This document shows positions 1 through 5,828 of a stretch of DNA of 5,874 nt, in pieces. The translations under genes were made by a program, and so were the position numbers. Under the pieces are notes generated by a model. It saw nothing but the letters and a program-made list of their open reading frames with translations. It was not told the DNA's origin and ran no database searches. The DNA comes from DAIOFH01 sp036745875 (GTDB taxonomy: Bacteria > Planctomycetota > SZUA-567). Location: assembly GCA_036745875.1 (NCBI GenBank), contig DAIOFH010000180.1:1-5874 (forward strand), in the 5' to 3' direction. Position 1 is the stretch's first letter, and each line of letters opens with the position of its first letter.

Positions 1-10
1 ACGCTAACGT

Positions 11-37
11 CCGCCAACGGCCCATAAGCCTTGGCGG
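11..37 (+). terminator. Terminator-like hairpin at the left edge
   Basis: CCGCCAA (11-17) pairs perfectly with TTGGCGG (31-37). Inside it GGC (19-21) pairs with GCC (28-30), with one bulged C at 18 and a loop CCATAA. The stem is followed by a weak T-rich stretch (ATTTAGCTTTAT) rather than a clean T-run. It could end transcription of a gene left of the window, or be a hairpin of the attachment region. The structure is seen directly; the role is inferred. Confidence 0.35.
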
Positions 38-85
38 ATTTAGCTTTATATGGAGATGCGGTTCGCTTCGGTTCCGACAAAATCG

Positions 86-114
86 TTGACATTCGAGCAG
101 TTTGTGGGTATGTC
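86..114 (+). promoter_or_regulatory. Candidate integrase promoter
   Basis: A consensus -35 hexamer TTGACA lies at 86-91. A 17-bp spacer separates it from a weak -10, TATGTC (109-114). Transcription would start near 120 and leave a leader of about 30 nt before the chosen integrase start. The -10 overlaps one of two GTGGGTAT copies, so a protein bound to that repeat could block the promoter. The poor -10 keeps confidence moderate. Confidence 0.4.
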
Positions 115-152
115 TGTGGGTATCCGGCTTTTCAAGCAGAAAGGATACCCAC
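104..152 (+). repeat. Direct and inverted repeats at the integrase start
   Basis: GTGGGTAT occurs at 104-111 and again at 116-123, twelve bases apart. The second copy extends to GTGGGTATCC (116-125), which has a perfect 10-bp inverted partner GGATACCCAC (143-152) ending one base before the integrase ATG. The right arm contains the GGA of the ribosome-binding site (AAGGA, 141-145). In RNA this hairpin (17-nt loop) would hide the start signal. In DNA the repeats are suitable as recombinase arm-type sites or as an autoregulatory operator. Repeats are seen; both roles are inferred. Confidence 0.6.
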
Positions 153-1346
153 ATGCCGCTCACTGACCGCGCTATCGCGAATTTGAAGGCAACGGGCAAG
201 ATCCACAAGCATTTCGACGGCGGAGGCCTTTATGTCCACGTTTCTCCCAGTGGTGGGAAGCTGTGGCGAATGGCCTACCGTTTTGGCGGCAAGGAAAAGC
301 TGCTAAGCTTTGGCTCCTACCCTGCCATTACCCTCAAAAGAGCCAGGGAAAAACGCGAGGAAGCCAAAACCTTACTTGCAGAGGGCATCGATCCCGGTGA
401 ACACAAAAAGGAAGTCACCAAAATCGCCGAGGAATTAACTCAAAATACCTTTGAGAATATCGCACGAGAGTGGCACGCCAAATTTTCCGAACGTTGGGAG
501 CCGAAAAACGCCCGCAAAATCCTTATCCGCATGGAAAAGGACATATTCCCATTCATCGGCAGCATGTCCATTACTACCATCAAACCAAAGGAATTGCTTA
601 CCGTCATCCAGCGCATCGAGGCCCGCGGTGCGGTCGAGTACGCACACCGAACGATGCAGTATTGCGGCAAGGTATTCCGTTATGCCATCGCCACTGACCG
701 AGCCGAACACGATATATCCGCCGATCTGCGCGGTGCGATACCGCCGCCCAAGACAAAACACCACGCCACTATTACCGATCCCATCAAAGTCGGGCAGCTT
801 CTCCGTGCCACCGACAGCTATGACGGGCATTTTATAGTTCTCTGCGCTTTGAAATTAGCACCCCTCACCTTTGTGCGTCCTGGCGAATTACGCGGGGCGG
901 AATGGGAGGAATTTGATTTCAACCGAGAGGAGTGGCGCATACCTCCGGCACGTATGAAAATGAACGAACAGCACATTGTTCCCCTCGCCCGTCAAACACT
1001 GGAAATCCTTCAAACGCTGCATAAGGTCAACGGTCACGGAAAATATCTTTTCCCGAGTGTTCTTACCGACCAACGCTCAATTAGCGACAATACCGTCAAT
1101 ACTGCCTTACGCCGTATGGGGTATAGCAAAGAGGAAATGACAGGTCACGGTTTCCGTTCAATGGCATCAACATTGCTCAACGAACTTGGCTGGAATGGCG
1201 ATGCTATAGAACGGCAGCTTGCACATGCCGAGCGAAACAAAGTCCGTGCATCGTACAATTTTGCAGAGTTTTTGCCGGAGCGGCGTAAAATGATGCAGGC
1301 GTGGGCCGACTATTTGGACGAACTGCGCCAGACGAGCAACACCTGA
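153..1346 (+). CDS. int: P4-type tyrosine integrase (site-specific recombinase)
   Basis: This 397-residue protein is a complete tyrosine recombinase that would integrate and excise the island at its chromosomal attachment site. Residues 1-90 match the DUF4102 N-terminal arm-binding domain of P4-like integrases (LTDRAIANLK, DGGGLYVHVSPSGGKLWRMAYR, LSFGSYPAITLKRAREKR). Residues about 95-195 form the helical core-binding domain. The catalytic domain has every expected active-site residue: Arg242 (FVRPGELR), Lys269 (ARMKMNE), His332 and Arg335 (GHGFR), His358 (QLAHAE) and the nucleophile Tyr368 (RASYN). An upstream in-frame ATG at 102 would add 17 unusual residues. The ATG at 153 is preferred because AAGGA (141-145) sits 7 nt upstream and the family begins here. 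No tRNA end is visible upstream, so the integration target is unknown. The gene ends in TGA, the only gene here ended by that codon apart from the disputed internal TGA at 2410-2412. Confidence 0.96.
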   Translation: MPLTDRAIANLKATGKIHKHFDGGGLYVHVSPSGGKLWRMAYRFGGKEKLLSFGSYPAITLKRAREKREEAKTLLAEGIDPGEHKKEVTKIAEELTQNTFENIAREWHAKFSERWEPKNARKILIRMEKDIFPFIGSMSITTIKPKELLTVIQRIEARGAVEYAHRTMQYCGKVFRYAIATDRAEHDISADLRGAIPPPKTKHHATITDPIKVGQLLRATDSYDGHFIVLCALKLAPLTFVRPGELRGAEWEEFDFNREEWRIPPARMKMNEQHIVPLARQTLEILQTLHKVNGHGKYLFPSVLTDQRSISDNTVNTALRRMGYSKEEMTGHGFRSMASTLLNELGWNGDAIERQLAHAERNKVRASYNFAEFLPERRKMMQAWADYLDELRQTSNT

Positions 1347-1378
1347 ATTGATCAAGAATCGACAGTAAAAGGATAATA

Positions 1379-1918
1379 ATGCCAAATTGGGACGAATTTG
1401 TGGCCGCTTTTAAGGCCGATGAACGCCATAGCTCCATACCAACCGCTAATGACATTTACGCCAATTTCATAGGTGAATGGGACTTTGAATGGATTTCAAA
1501 CGCCGGAACGTCGGAGGAGTTTCGCGTCAAAGGCGAATGGTTGTTTGTCCGGGCTCTGAACGGTCGGGCAATAGCGGATCTGTTCATATGCCCTTCTCGT
1601 GAGGAACGTAAGCAGGCCGGAATGCCGGAAGGTGAATATGGATTGAGTGTTCGCACCTATTCCCCTGAAACCCGTACATGGCACGTCTGCTACTCTTGCG
1701 GCGGAAAGCCGGATGTTTTGGAAAGCATTCCAGCCCGGAATGGGGACATTGTCCACCATCTGGTCAATAAGGAATACAAGTCCATATGGGCTTTTACTGA
1801 AATAACCGACACGTCCTTTCACTGGTCGAACCGGACGAGCCAGGACAACGGCCAATCATGGATTACGGTGGGCGATGTGTATGCGACACGCCGTCATTGC
1901 GACATGAACAACGTATAA
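1379..1918 (+). CDS. Hypothetical lipocalin-like (DUF1579-like) protein
   Basis: This 179-residue soluble protein has no signal peptide or membrane segment. Its pattern resembles small lipocalin-like beta-barrel proteins of the DUF1579 type: an early GEWDFEW motif (32-38), a paired strand VKGEWLFVRALNGRAIADLF (50-69), an acidic turn, then RTYSPETRTWHVCY (92-105), and a closing strand pattern FHWSNRTSQDNGQSW (147-161) ending in ATRR. Such folds bind small hydrophobic ligands or haem, but no substrate can be read from this sequence. The start is supported by AAAAGGA (1367-1373), 5 nt before the ATG. It lies 32 nt after int on the same strand with no terminator between, so co-transcription is likely. 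It is not a usual mobility gene and is probably cargo. Family placement is from motif memory only. Confidence 0.85.
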   Translation: MPNWDEFVAAFKADERHSSIPTANDIYANFIGEWDFEWISNAGTSEEFRVKGEWLFVRALNGRAIADLFICPSREERKQAGMPEGEYGLSVRTYSPETRTWHVCYSCGGKPDVLESIPARNGDIVHHLVNKEYKSIWAFTEITDTSFHWSNRTSQDNGQSWITVGDVYATRRHCDMNNV

Positions 1919-1920
1919 GA

Positions 1921-2259
1921 TTATTTCATGCGTCCATCACGTTCCAGCAAAGTCAACCATGCTTCTGCACGGCTCATTTCGTCAATGCTAAAAATGAAGG
2001 TCGGCTGAGTCGGATCGAATATATCTTTGGCATCGAGAACGAACCGTATATATTCCTCTAAACCTTCCTTGTAACGTGAATCCGTTATTTCTGATGCAGG
2101 CCCATGAAACGCCCATAACAGGCTTTCATGTGTGCCATCGAGCCCGATACGATTCAAATATTCCACCAGACGGGGCAGACAGTCGTTCGGTGTTGTCAGG
2201 TGTGCGAGCATGACTTTGTGCGCATCATCCTCTGACGAGCATTCCGCTACGATTGCCAT
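1921..2259 (-). CDS. C-terminal part of the interrupted gene, 112 aa, unknown
   Basis: This open stretch begins with an ATG preceded by ATAAGATA, which is not a good ribosome-binding site. It is in frame with the upstream 170-codon ORF, so the ATG is probably an internal methionine. The segment is acidic and helical (SSEDDAHKVMLAHL, RLVEYLNRIGLDGTHESLLWAF, KEGLEEYIRFVLDAKDIFD, DEMSRAEAWLTLLERDG). No family was recognised. It converges on the lipocalin-like gene with only 2 nt between the two stop codons, and no terminator hairpin is visible there. Independent translation is doubtful. Confidence 0.45.
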   Translation of the reverse strand: MAIVAECSSEDDAHKVMLAHLTTPNDCLPRLVEYLNRIGLDGTHESLLWAFHGPASEITDSRYKEGLEEYIRFVLDAKDIFDPTQPTFIFSIDEMSRAEAWLTLLERDGRMK

Positions 2260-2409
2260 TATCTTATTTACGATCGGTTGCTTTTCGGCGAATAGTTGCC
2301 GGGCCAGTCTGCTATGCCTGCGGTATATGGAATGCGTCGAGTGGATGTTGTGCTTGAAACAATAACATGCCGTTTTCCTTATCTGCCCCGAGTTATACGA
2401 TACTCGCCG

Positions 2410-2922
2410 TCAGCAGAGTTTACATGTTATAAAATTCCATCTTTGCTGTCCGTCTGGATACTTATCTCCGTAGTCCTTCCGCTGTGGCAATGCCTCGAGA
2501 ATATACCGCATTTTATCCCAGAATTGCAAGTGTTCGTCAGATTCCACCACCTTTGCAAATTGGGTTATCGCCACATCCAAAGCCCGCCATGAACGTTGGA
2601 AGGGAAGCGTACCCTTTATTTCATCGGAATGCCCCTCCAAGCAAAACCGCCTAATAAACTCGTCAATCATCATGTTCCGAACTTGTGCCGGAGTCTTGCC
2701 GAGCATTTGGAGTAAGAAGAAAAACTCATCTTTTCCGGGAGTTTGTAAAAAAATGGCGATTCTGTCGATCTCGTCCTTATTCATCCCACGGAGTCCGGGG
2801 GCGTCCAAGAACTGGCTTATTTCCAACATATCCAACTTTACTCCGATGTAATTTGCGAAACTGCTGGGTATGCCCGCTATCCAGAATTTCATACCTTCAC
2901 ATTCGCACGACGACCGTGCCAT
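2410..2922 (-). CDS. N-terminal part of the interrupted gene, 170 aa, unknown
   Basis: If the TGA is respected, this is a 170-residue product. It is mostly helical in character, with acidic helices (ISQFLDAPGL, MNKDEIDRIAIFLQT), a KTPAQVRNMMIDEFIRRF helix near the middle, and a tail ending in FITCKLC at the stop. It has no signal peptide or membrane segment. The ATG at 2922 is the first possible start because the codon before it is TGA, but its ribosome-binding site is weak. The in-frame ATG at 2892 has AAGG only one base upstream, which is too close for a normal site. It is divergent from alpA with 27 nt between the starts. A truncated protein could be stable, but loss of half of a putative metal site argues against full function. 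Confidence 0.6.
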   Translation of the reverse strand: MARSSCECEGMKFWIAGIPSSFANYIGVKLDMLEISQFLDAPGLRGMNKDEIDRIAIFLQTPGKDEFFFLLQMLGKTPAQVRNMMIDEFIRRFCLEGHSDEIKGTLPFQRSWRALDVAITQFAKVVESDEHLQFWDKMRYILEALPQRKDYGDKYPDGQQRWNFITCKLC

Positions 2923-2927
2923 TCATC

Positions 2928-2938
2928 ATTGTACCAAT
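2928..2938 (-). promoter_or_regulatory. Extended -10 promoter and small inverted repeat between divergent genes
   Basis: On the minus strand TACAAT (plus-strand 2928-2933) is preceded by TGG, making an extended -10 of TGN type. A poor -35-like TTGTGC lies about 18 nt upstream. Transcription would begin at or next to the ATG at 2922, giving a leaderless or nearly leaderless message for the interrupted gene. The same bases form a small inverted repeat, ATTG-TAC-CAAT (2928-2938), placed between the two divergent starts and just before the alpA ribosome-binding site. It could act as an operator for AlpA or another island regulator. The match is modest and could be chance. Confidence 0.35.
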
Positions 2939-2949
2939 AGGAGGAAGGT

Positions 2950-3183
2950 ATGCACAAGCAAGAATCAAATCTCGTTCTACCGCCGGAGGGTTTTGTCCGT
3001 CTGCCGGTAGTGGTCAAGGTGTTGGGAATCGGCAAAACTACATGGTGGTGTGGCATCAAGGATGGCCGTTTTCCCAAGGCTGTCAAATTGGGACCGAGAA
3101 CGTCGGCATGGCGGGTTGAGGACATACGCGCCCTGATTGCCAATCCGACTCCGGCGACGAAAGGAGACACGAATGGACAATAG
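2950..3183 (+). CDS. alpA: AlpA-family transcriptional regulator / excisionase
   Basis: This 77-residue protein matches the phage AlpA family of small winged-helix DNA-binding proteins found beside P4-type integrases. Such proteins activate integrase or act as recombination directionality factors. The helix-turn-helix spans residues about 17-40 (RLPVVVKVLGIGKTT then IKDGRFP). The wing follows as KAVKLGPRTSAWRVEDIRALI (43-63), with the PKAVKLGPR and AWR residues typical of the family. The two adjacent tryptophans (Trp32, Trp33) in the recognition helix are less usual. The start is well supported by AGGAGG (2939-2944), 5 nt before the ATG. The gene overlaps the next one by 11 nt, implying one transcript and translational coupling. 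Confidence 0.93.
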   Translation: MHKQESNLVLPPEGFVRLPVVVKVLGIGKTTWWCGIKDGRFPKAVKLGPRTSAWRVEDIRALIANPTPATKGDTNGQ

Positions 3184-5521
3184 TCTCTTTCAGACTATCA
3201 AGGAATCCCTCAAGGGACAGTATGGCGGCATTATCGCCGCCATACTGCCGGGCGGGAAAGTACAGGGAAATGAGTATGTCTGCGGCTCACTGTCTGGCGG
3301 CCCCGGCACCTCATGCAAAACAAACATGCTCACCGGAATCGGTAAGGATTTCGCCACCGGCGAAGCGTGGCGAGATGTAATCGACCTCGCGGCGAAGGCA
3401 TGGAACAAAACCCCACTGGACGCGGCGTATGCCCTTGCCAAGCAATACGGAATCACAGTCAATAAGGCATCAGCTAGGCCAAAACAACAACCTGCACGGC
3501 CTTCGGCACCATCCGCAATTGCGGAGCCGGTTGGTACCTTCAAGCCCATCATGCCGATCCCAGAGAATGCGCCGGATCTTCCAACGTGCCCACCATACAC
3601 AAGGAAACATAGCTATCGTAATGCCCTGGGTCAGGTAATGTTTTACGTCCTCCGATACGACAAGAAGGACGCCAGCAAATCAATGCAGCCGGTTTGTTTC
3701 GGCAAAGATTGCGAAGGCAACCGGAACTGGTGTTTCAAAATGCCACCGGGACAGCGCTTGCTTTACGGTCTTGACCGTTTGGCCAAGGCAACACCGAATG
3801 CAATAGTGCTGCTGGTGGAAGGGGAAAAAGCGGCAGATGCGGCACAGGCGCTTTTCCCCGATTATGTCTGTATGACATGGAGCGGAGGCTGTGAAGCGGC
3901 AGCACTCACCGATTACAAGCCAATTGCCGAACGCGATGTCATCATTTGGCCGGACAACGACGCGCCGGGGCTGGCCGTGGCGTTGAGTCTTAAGAAACAT
4001 ATAGACGCGGAAAAACCGGAAAAAGAGGTTGTTGGGGAAAATACAGATTTACCCCCGGAATTGCGGATAATCCTGCCGCCTGAAAGTCTGCCGCCCAAGT
4101 GGGATCTCGCGGATGTTGCGCCGCCCGACTTCGATCCGATAGAATATATTCAACACTCACTTACGCCAGAAGAATACGCCAAGGGGCTTTTTGCCCGTAA
4201 CAGTAAAGACCTCGGCTCGGCTGTCTTGTCGTTCATTTCGGACGACGAGGAAGAATTTATCCTCAACTCATGGCCCAAGCTGTCCCGAGAAGCATTACCC
4301 GGCATCGTCGGAGAATTTGTCGATCTCGCCACGGCGGACAGTGAAGCCGACCCTGCGGCGGTACTGGCGACCATGCTTGTCCGCTTTGCCGCCGAAGTGT
4401 ATGGCCATGCGAAAGACAAAGGTCCATACATCTATGTAGGCGAAGCCATCCACCCGCCGCGCTTGTTCGCAGTCATCGCGGGCAATTCATCCAAAGCCAG
4501 AAAGGGAACATCCCGGCAACCGGTGGAGCGGCTTTTCGGGCGCGACCTGTGCGACCCGGAGGAACTCGCCAAACTGCACTTGCCACCGCCAGCGGCGACA
4601 AGCAACGGTCCATTATCAACCGGCGAGGGACTTGCCCACCAAGTGCGCGAAAACGCAGAGACCGAATCCGGACGCGATCAGCACGACAAGCGTCTGTTCA
4701 TCATGGACGAGGAATTGTCAAACGCCCTCTCCTGCATCCGGCGCGAAGGAAACACCCTGTCAATGGCGATTCGGGTGTTTTGGGACAGCGGCGAATACAC
4801 GCCGCTCACAAAGACCGACCCCGTGCGCGTCAAAGGTGCGCATATCAATTTTATAAGCCATATCACCAGATCCGAGTTAAAGGCGATGTTGCCCTCTGTC
4901 CACATGGTGAATGGTTTTGCAAATCGCATTTTGTGGATCTGTGCCAAACGAACATGTCTTGTGTCGCTCCCGGAAAGAATGCCTACGGACCTAATCGGCG
5001 ATTTGCAATTGCGGATATGGAAACTCGTGGCCCAAGCGCAAGCAGTGGGGCAAGTGACCATGACGGTGGCGGCGAGGGAGACATGGCAGAATGTGTATGC
5101 CGAACTGTCGCAGGAATCACCCGGCGACGCGGGCGCAATTGTCAATCGTGCCGAGGCGCAAACCCTACGGCTTGCCCTCGTCTATGCCCTTCTGGACGGT
5201 AAAAAGTCAATAGATACGCCGCACATCCTTTCCGCTCTTGCCCTATGGCAATACGCGGCAGAATTGGCGGCGCTGTTGTTCGGCGCAAGCGGCGGCGATC
5301 CGGTCGAGAAAAAGATTCTCGCCCTGCTGCGACTTTGCCCTTCGGCATCGTCGACGGTCATCAATAAGGCGCTTGGCGGGCATGTGTCGGCAGAGCGGAT
5401 ACAGACCGCCATCAACAACCTTGAAGCCTCGAACAAGGTTTATGTGTGGGAGCAACGGATTCAGGGGAAAAGCGGTCGGCCCCCGAAATTCGTTCGACTG
5501 GTTGAGGACGGGAAGAAGTAG
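3173..5521 (+). CDS. Toprim primase / DUF3987-like helicase replication protein
   Basis: This 782-residue protein is probably the element's replication protein. Residues 1-75 resemble a primase N-terminal domain in which the zinc ribbon is reduced to Cys37 and Cys48 around a Gly/Ser-rich loop. A Pro/Ala-rich linker follows (about 97-130). A second cysteine group lies at 175, 180 and 187. A Toprim domain spans about 205-290, with VEGEK (215-219) and the DxD motif WPDNDAPG (Asp261, Asp263). A DUF3987-like ATPase-type domain follows (about 350-700): a degenerate phosphate-binding loop GNSSKARKGTS (437-447), acidic FIMDEE (509-514), and the family signature NGFANRILW (580-588) with Arg585. The C-terminus (about 715-782) looks like a winged helix ending in KSGRPPKFVRLV. 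The ATG at 3173 is chosen over 3137 because AGGAG (3162-3166) lies 6 nt upstream and the extra 12 residues are an arginine-rich out-of-family stretch. It is coupled to alpA by an 11-nt overlap. Confidence 0.9.
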   Translation: MDNSLFQTIKESLKGQYGGIIAAILPGGKVQGNEYVCGSLSGGPGTSCKTNMLTGIGKDFATGEAWRDVIDLAAKAWNKTPLDAAYALAKQYGITVNKASARPKQQPARPSAPSAIAEPVGTFKPIMPIPENAPDLPTCPPYTRKHSYRNALGQVMFYVLRYDKKDASKSMQPVCFGKDCEGNRNWCFKMPPGQRLLYGLDRLAKATPNAIVLLVEGEKAADAAQALFPDYVCMTWSGGCEAAALTDYKPIAERDVIIWPDNDAPGLAVALSLKKHIDAEKPEKEVVGENTDLPPELRIILPPESLPPKWDLADVAPPDFDPIEYIQHSLTPEEYAKGLFARNSKDLGSAVLSFISDDEEEFILNSWPKLSREALPGIVGEFVDLATADSEADPAAVLATMLVRFAAEVYGHAKDKGPYIYVGEAIHPPRLFAVIAGNSSKARKGTSRQPVERLFGRDLCDPEELAKLHLPPPAATSNGPLSTGEGLAHQVRENAETESGRDQHDKRLFIMDEELSNALSCIRREGNTLSMAIRVFWDSGEYTPLTKTDPVRVKGAHINFISHITRSELKAMLPSVHMVNGFANRILWICAKRTCLVSLPERMPTDLIGDLQLRIWKLVAQAQAVGQVTMTVAARETWQNVYAELSQESPGDAGAIVNRAEAQTLRLALVYALLDGKKSIDTPHILSALALWQYAAELAALLFGASGGDPVEKKILALLRLCPSASSTVINKALGGHVSAERIQTAINNLEASNKVYVWEQRIQGKSGRPPKFVRLVEDGKK

Positions 5522-5539
5522 TGACGTTTGCGGATGTGC

Positions 5540-5614
5540 AATCCGGTGTATTGCGGGACGGGGTTTGTTTCCATTATATCGCGCTCTCCGCATATACCGG
5601 ATTATCCGTTTTTT
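5540..5614 (+). terminator. Large imperfect hairpin followed by a T-run after the primase gene
   Basis: AATCCGGTGTAT (5540-5551) pairs with ATATACCGGATT (5592-5603) over 12 bp with one G-U wobble. GCGG (5553-5556) can extend the helix with CCGC (5588-5591) after a one-base bulge. Six T residues (5609-5614) follow the stem after five bases. This placement just after the primase stop suits an intrinsic terminator, although the long inner region and the gap before the T-run make it atypical. A weak promoter-like pair (TTGCGG at 5551, TATATC at 5575) lies inside the loop. Confidence 0.4.
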
Positions 5615-5672
5615 CCGCTCCTTCCCTAATAACTATGCCATTGGCAGCCCAAATCAGTATGGAGGGCATCGC

Positions 5673-5828
5673 ATGAATAGCAACGCATACGCCCGCGCTC
5701 GCCGTTCAGCCGCCTACAGGGCGGCTTCGGTGCGAGATCGAGTGCCGTCTTACGGCACTAAGCCAGCATACCCATTGTGTCCACAGGACACAATGGGAGC
5801 TGGGCAAGGTGGGGAACTTCCCCCATAA
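5673..5828 (+). CDS. 51-aa small ORF overlapping the structured DNA
   Basis: The ORF has a strong ribosome-binding site, GGAGG (5661-5665), 7 nt before its ATG. It encodes a 51-residue peptide, basic at the start (YARARRSAAYRAA) and rich in Pro and Gly at the end (YPLCPQDTMGAGQGG, ELPP). It has no membrane segment. A tiny five-codon ORF (5659-5676) overlaps its start codon as ATGA. The DNA of this ORF is occupied by the hairpins and nick-like site described separately, so selection may act on DNA structure rather than on the peptide. If an insertion sequence starts at 5824, the last two codons (the final proline, CCA, and the TAA stop) fall in that element. No known family was assigned. Confidence 0.5.
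   Translation: MNSNAYARARRSAAYRAASVRDRVPSYGTKPAYPLCPQDTMGAGQGGELPP
5708..5823. other. oriT: Candidate origin of transfer (oriT) with ColE1-like nick region
   Basis: Three perfect hairpins occur in a row: AGCCGCC/GGCGGCT (5708-5714 with 5720-5726), AGTGCCGT/ACGGCACT (5741-5748 with 5752-5759, 3-nt loop) and CCCATTGTGTCC/GGACACAATGGG (5771-5782 with 5786-5797, 3-nt loop). Between the last two lies TAAGCCAGCATACCC (5759-5773). From memory, the pBR322/ColE1 bom nick region reads TAAGCCAGTATACAC on the same strand, so 13 of 15 positions agree. The nick would fall on the minus strand within CTGG/CTTA. A further palindrome GGGGAA-C-TTCCCC lies at 5811-5823. Hairpins next to a nick site are the normal form of oriT for MOBP-type relaxases. 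No relaxase gene is visible, so the function is inferred. Confidence 0.55.

Larger units (their letters stand above)
1921..2922 (-). pseudogene. 333-codon gene of unknown function broken by an in-frame TGA
   Basis: Reading the minus strand from 2922, 170 codons run to a TGA at 2410-2412. The same frame then stays open for 50 more codons and continues directly into the 112-codon ORF that ends at 1921. All parts share one frame, and the only stop in 333 codons is this TGA. The 50 linking codons read as normal protein (for example TACYCFKHNIHSTHSIYRR and RLARQLFAEKQPIVNKI). The downstream ORF's ATG at 2259 has no convincing ribosome-binding site. The stop falls in a cysteine cluster: CKLC just before it and CYC fifteen residues after, giving C-x2-C-x15-C-x-C, a possible metal-binding site. 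One base change from GGA, CGA or TGG would create it. A sequencing error, a recent nonsense mutation or, less likely, recoding are all possible. No known family was recognised. Confidence 0.7.

Noticed and set aside
21..29. CCCATAAGC shared with 5822-5830, and CGCTAAC shared by 2-8 and 5830-5836, as flanking att repeats
   Set aside because: The matches are only 9 and 7 bp, in different order and spacing at the two ends. The right-hand copies are better explained by the IS-like terminus or the oriT region.
1..152. tRNA or tmRNA 3' end forming the left attachment site
   Set aside because: P4-type integrases often sit beside a tRNA, but no T-arm (TTCRA flanked by paired arms) or CCA-ending acceptor could be found; GGTTCGCTTCGGTTCCG does not fold as one.
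2410..2412. Genetic code change (UGA read as an amino acid throughout the genome)
   Set aside because: The integrase ends at TGA at the normal family C-terminus, and the gene set is proteobacterial, where the standard code applies. One TGA in one cargo gene is better explained by mutation.
4070..4090. Neisseria-type DNA uptake sequence (GCCGCCTGAA)
   Set aside because: It differs from the GCCGTCTGAA core, occurs once within coding sequence, and no exact copy was seen on either strand.
4549..5202. 217-codon ORF on the plus strand in another frame within the primase gene
   Set aside because: It lies wholly inside the recognised primase/helicase gene, its translation is rich in Arg, Pro and Cys as expected of an out-of-frame shadow, and it has no family motif.
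5238..5672. Upstream extension of the 51-codon ORF to 196 codons
   Set aside because: The first two-thirds overlaps the primase gene out of frame and then crosses the hairpin/T-run. Only the ATG at 5673 has a good ribosome-binding site.
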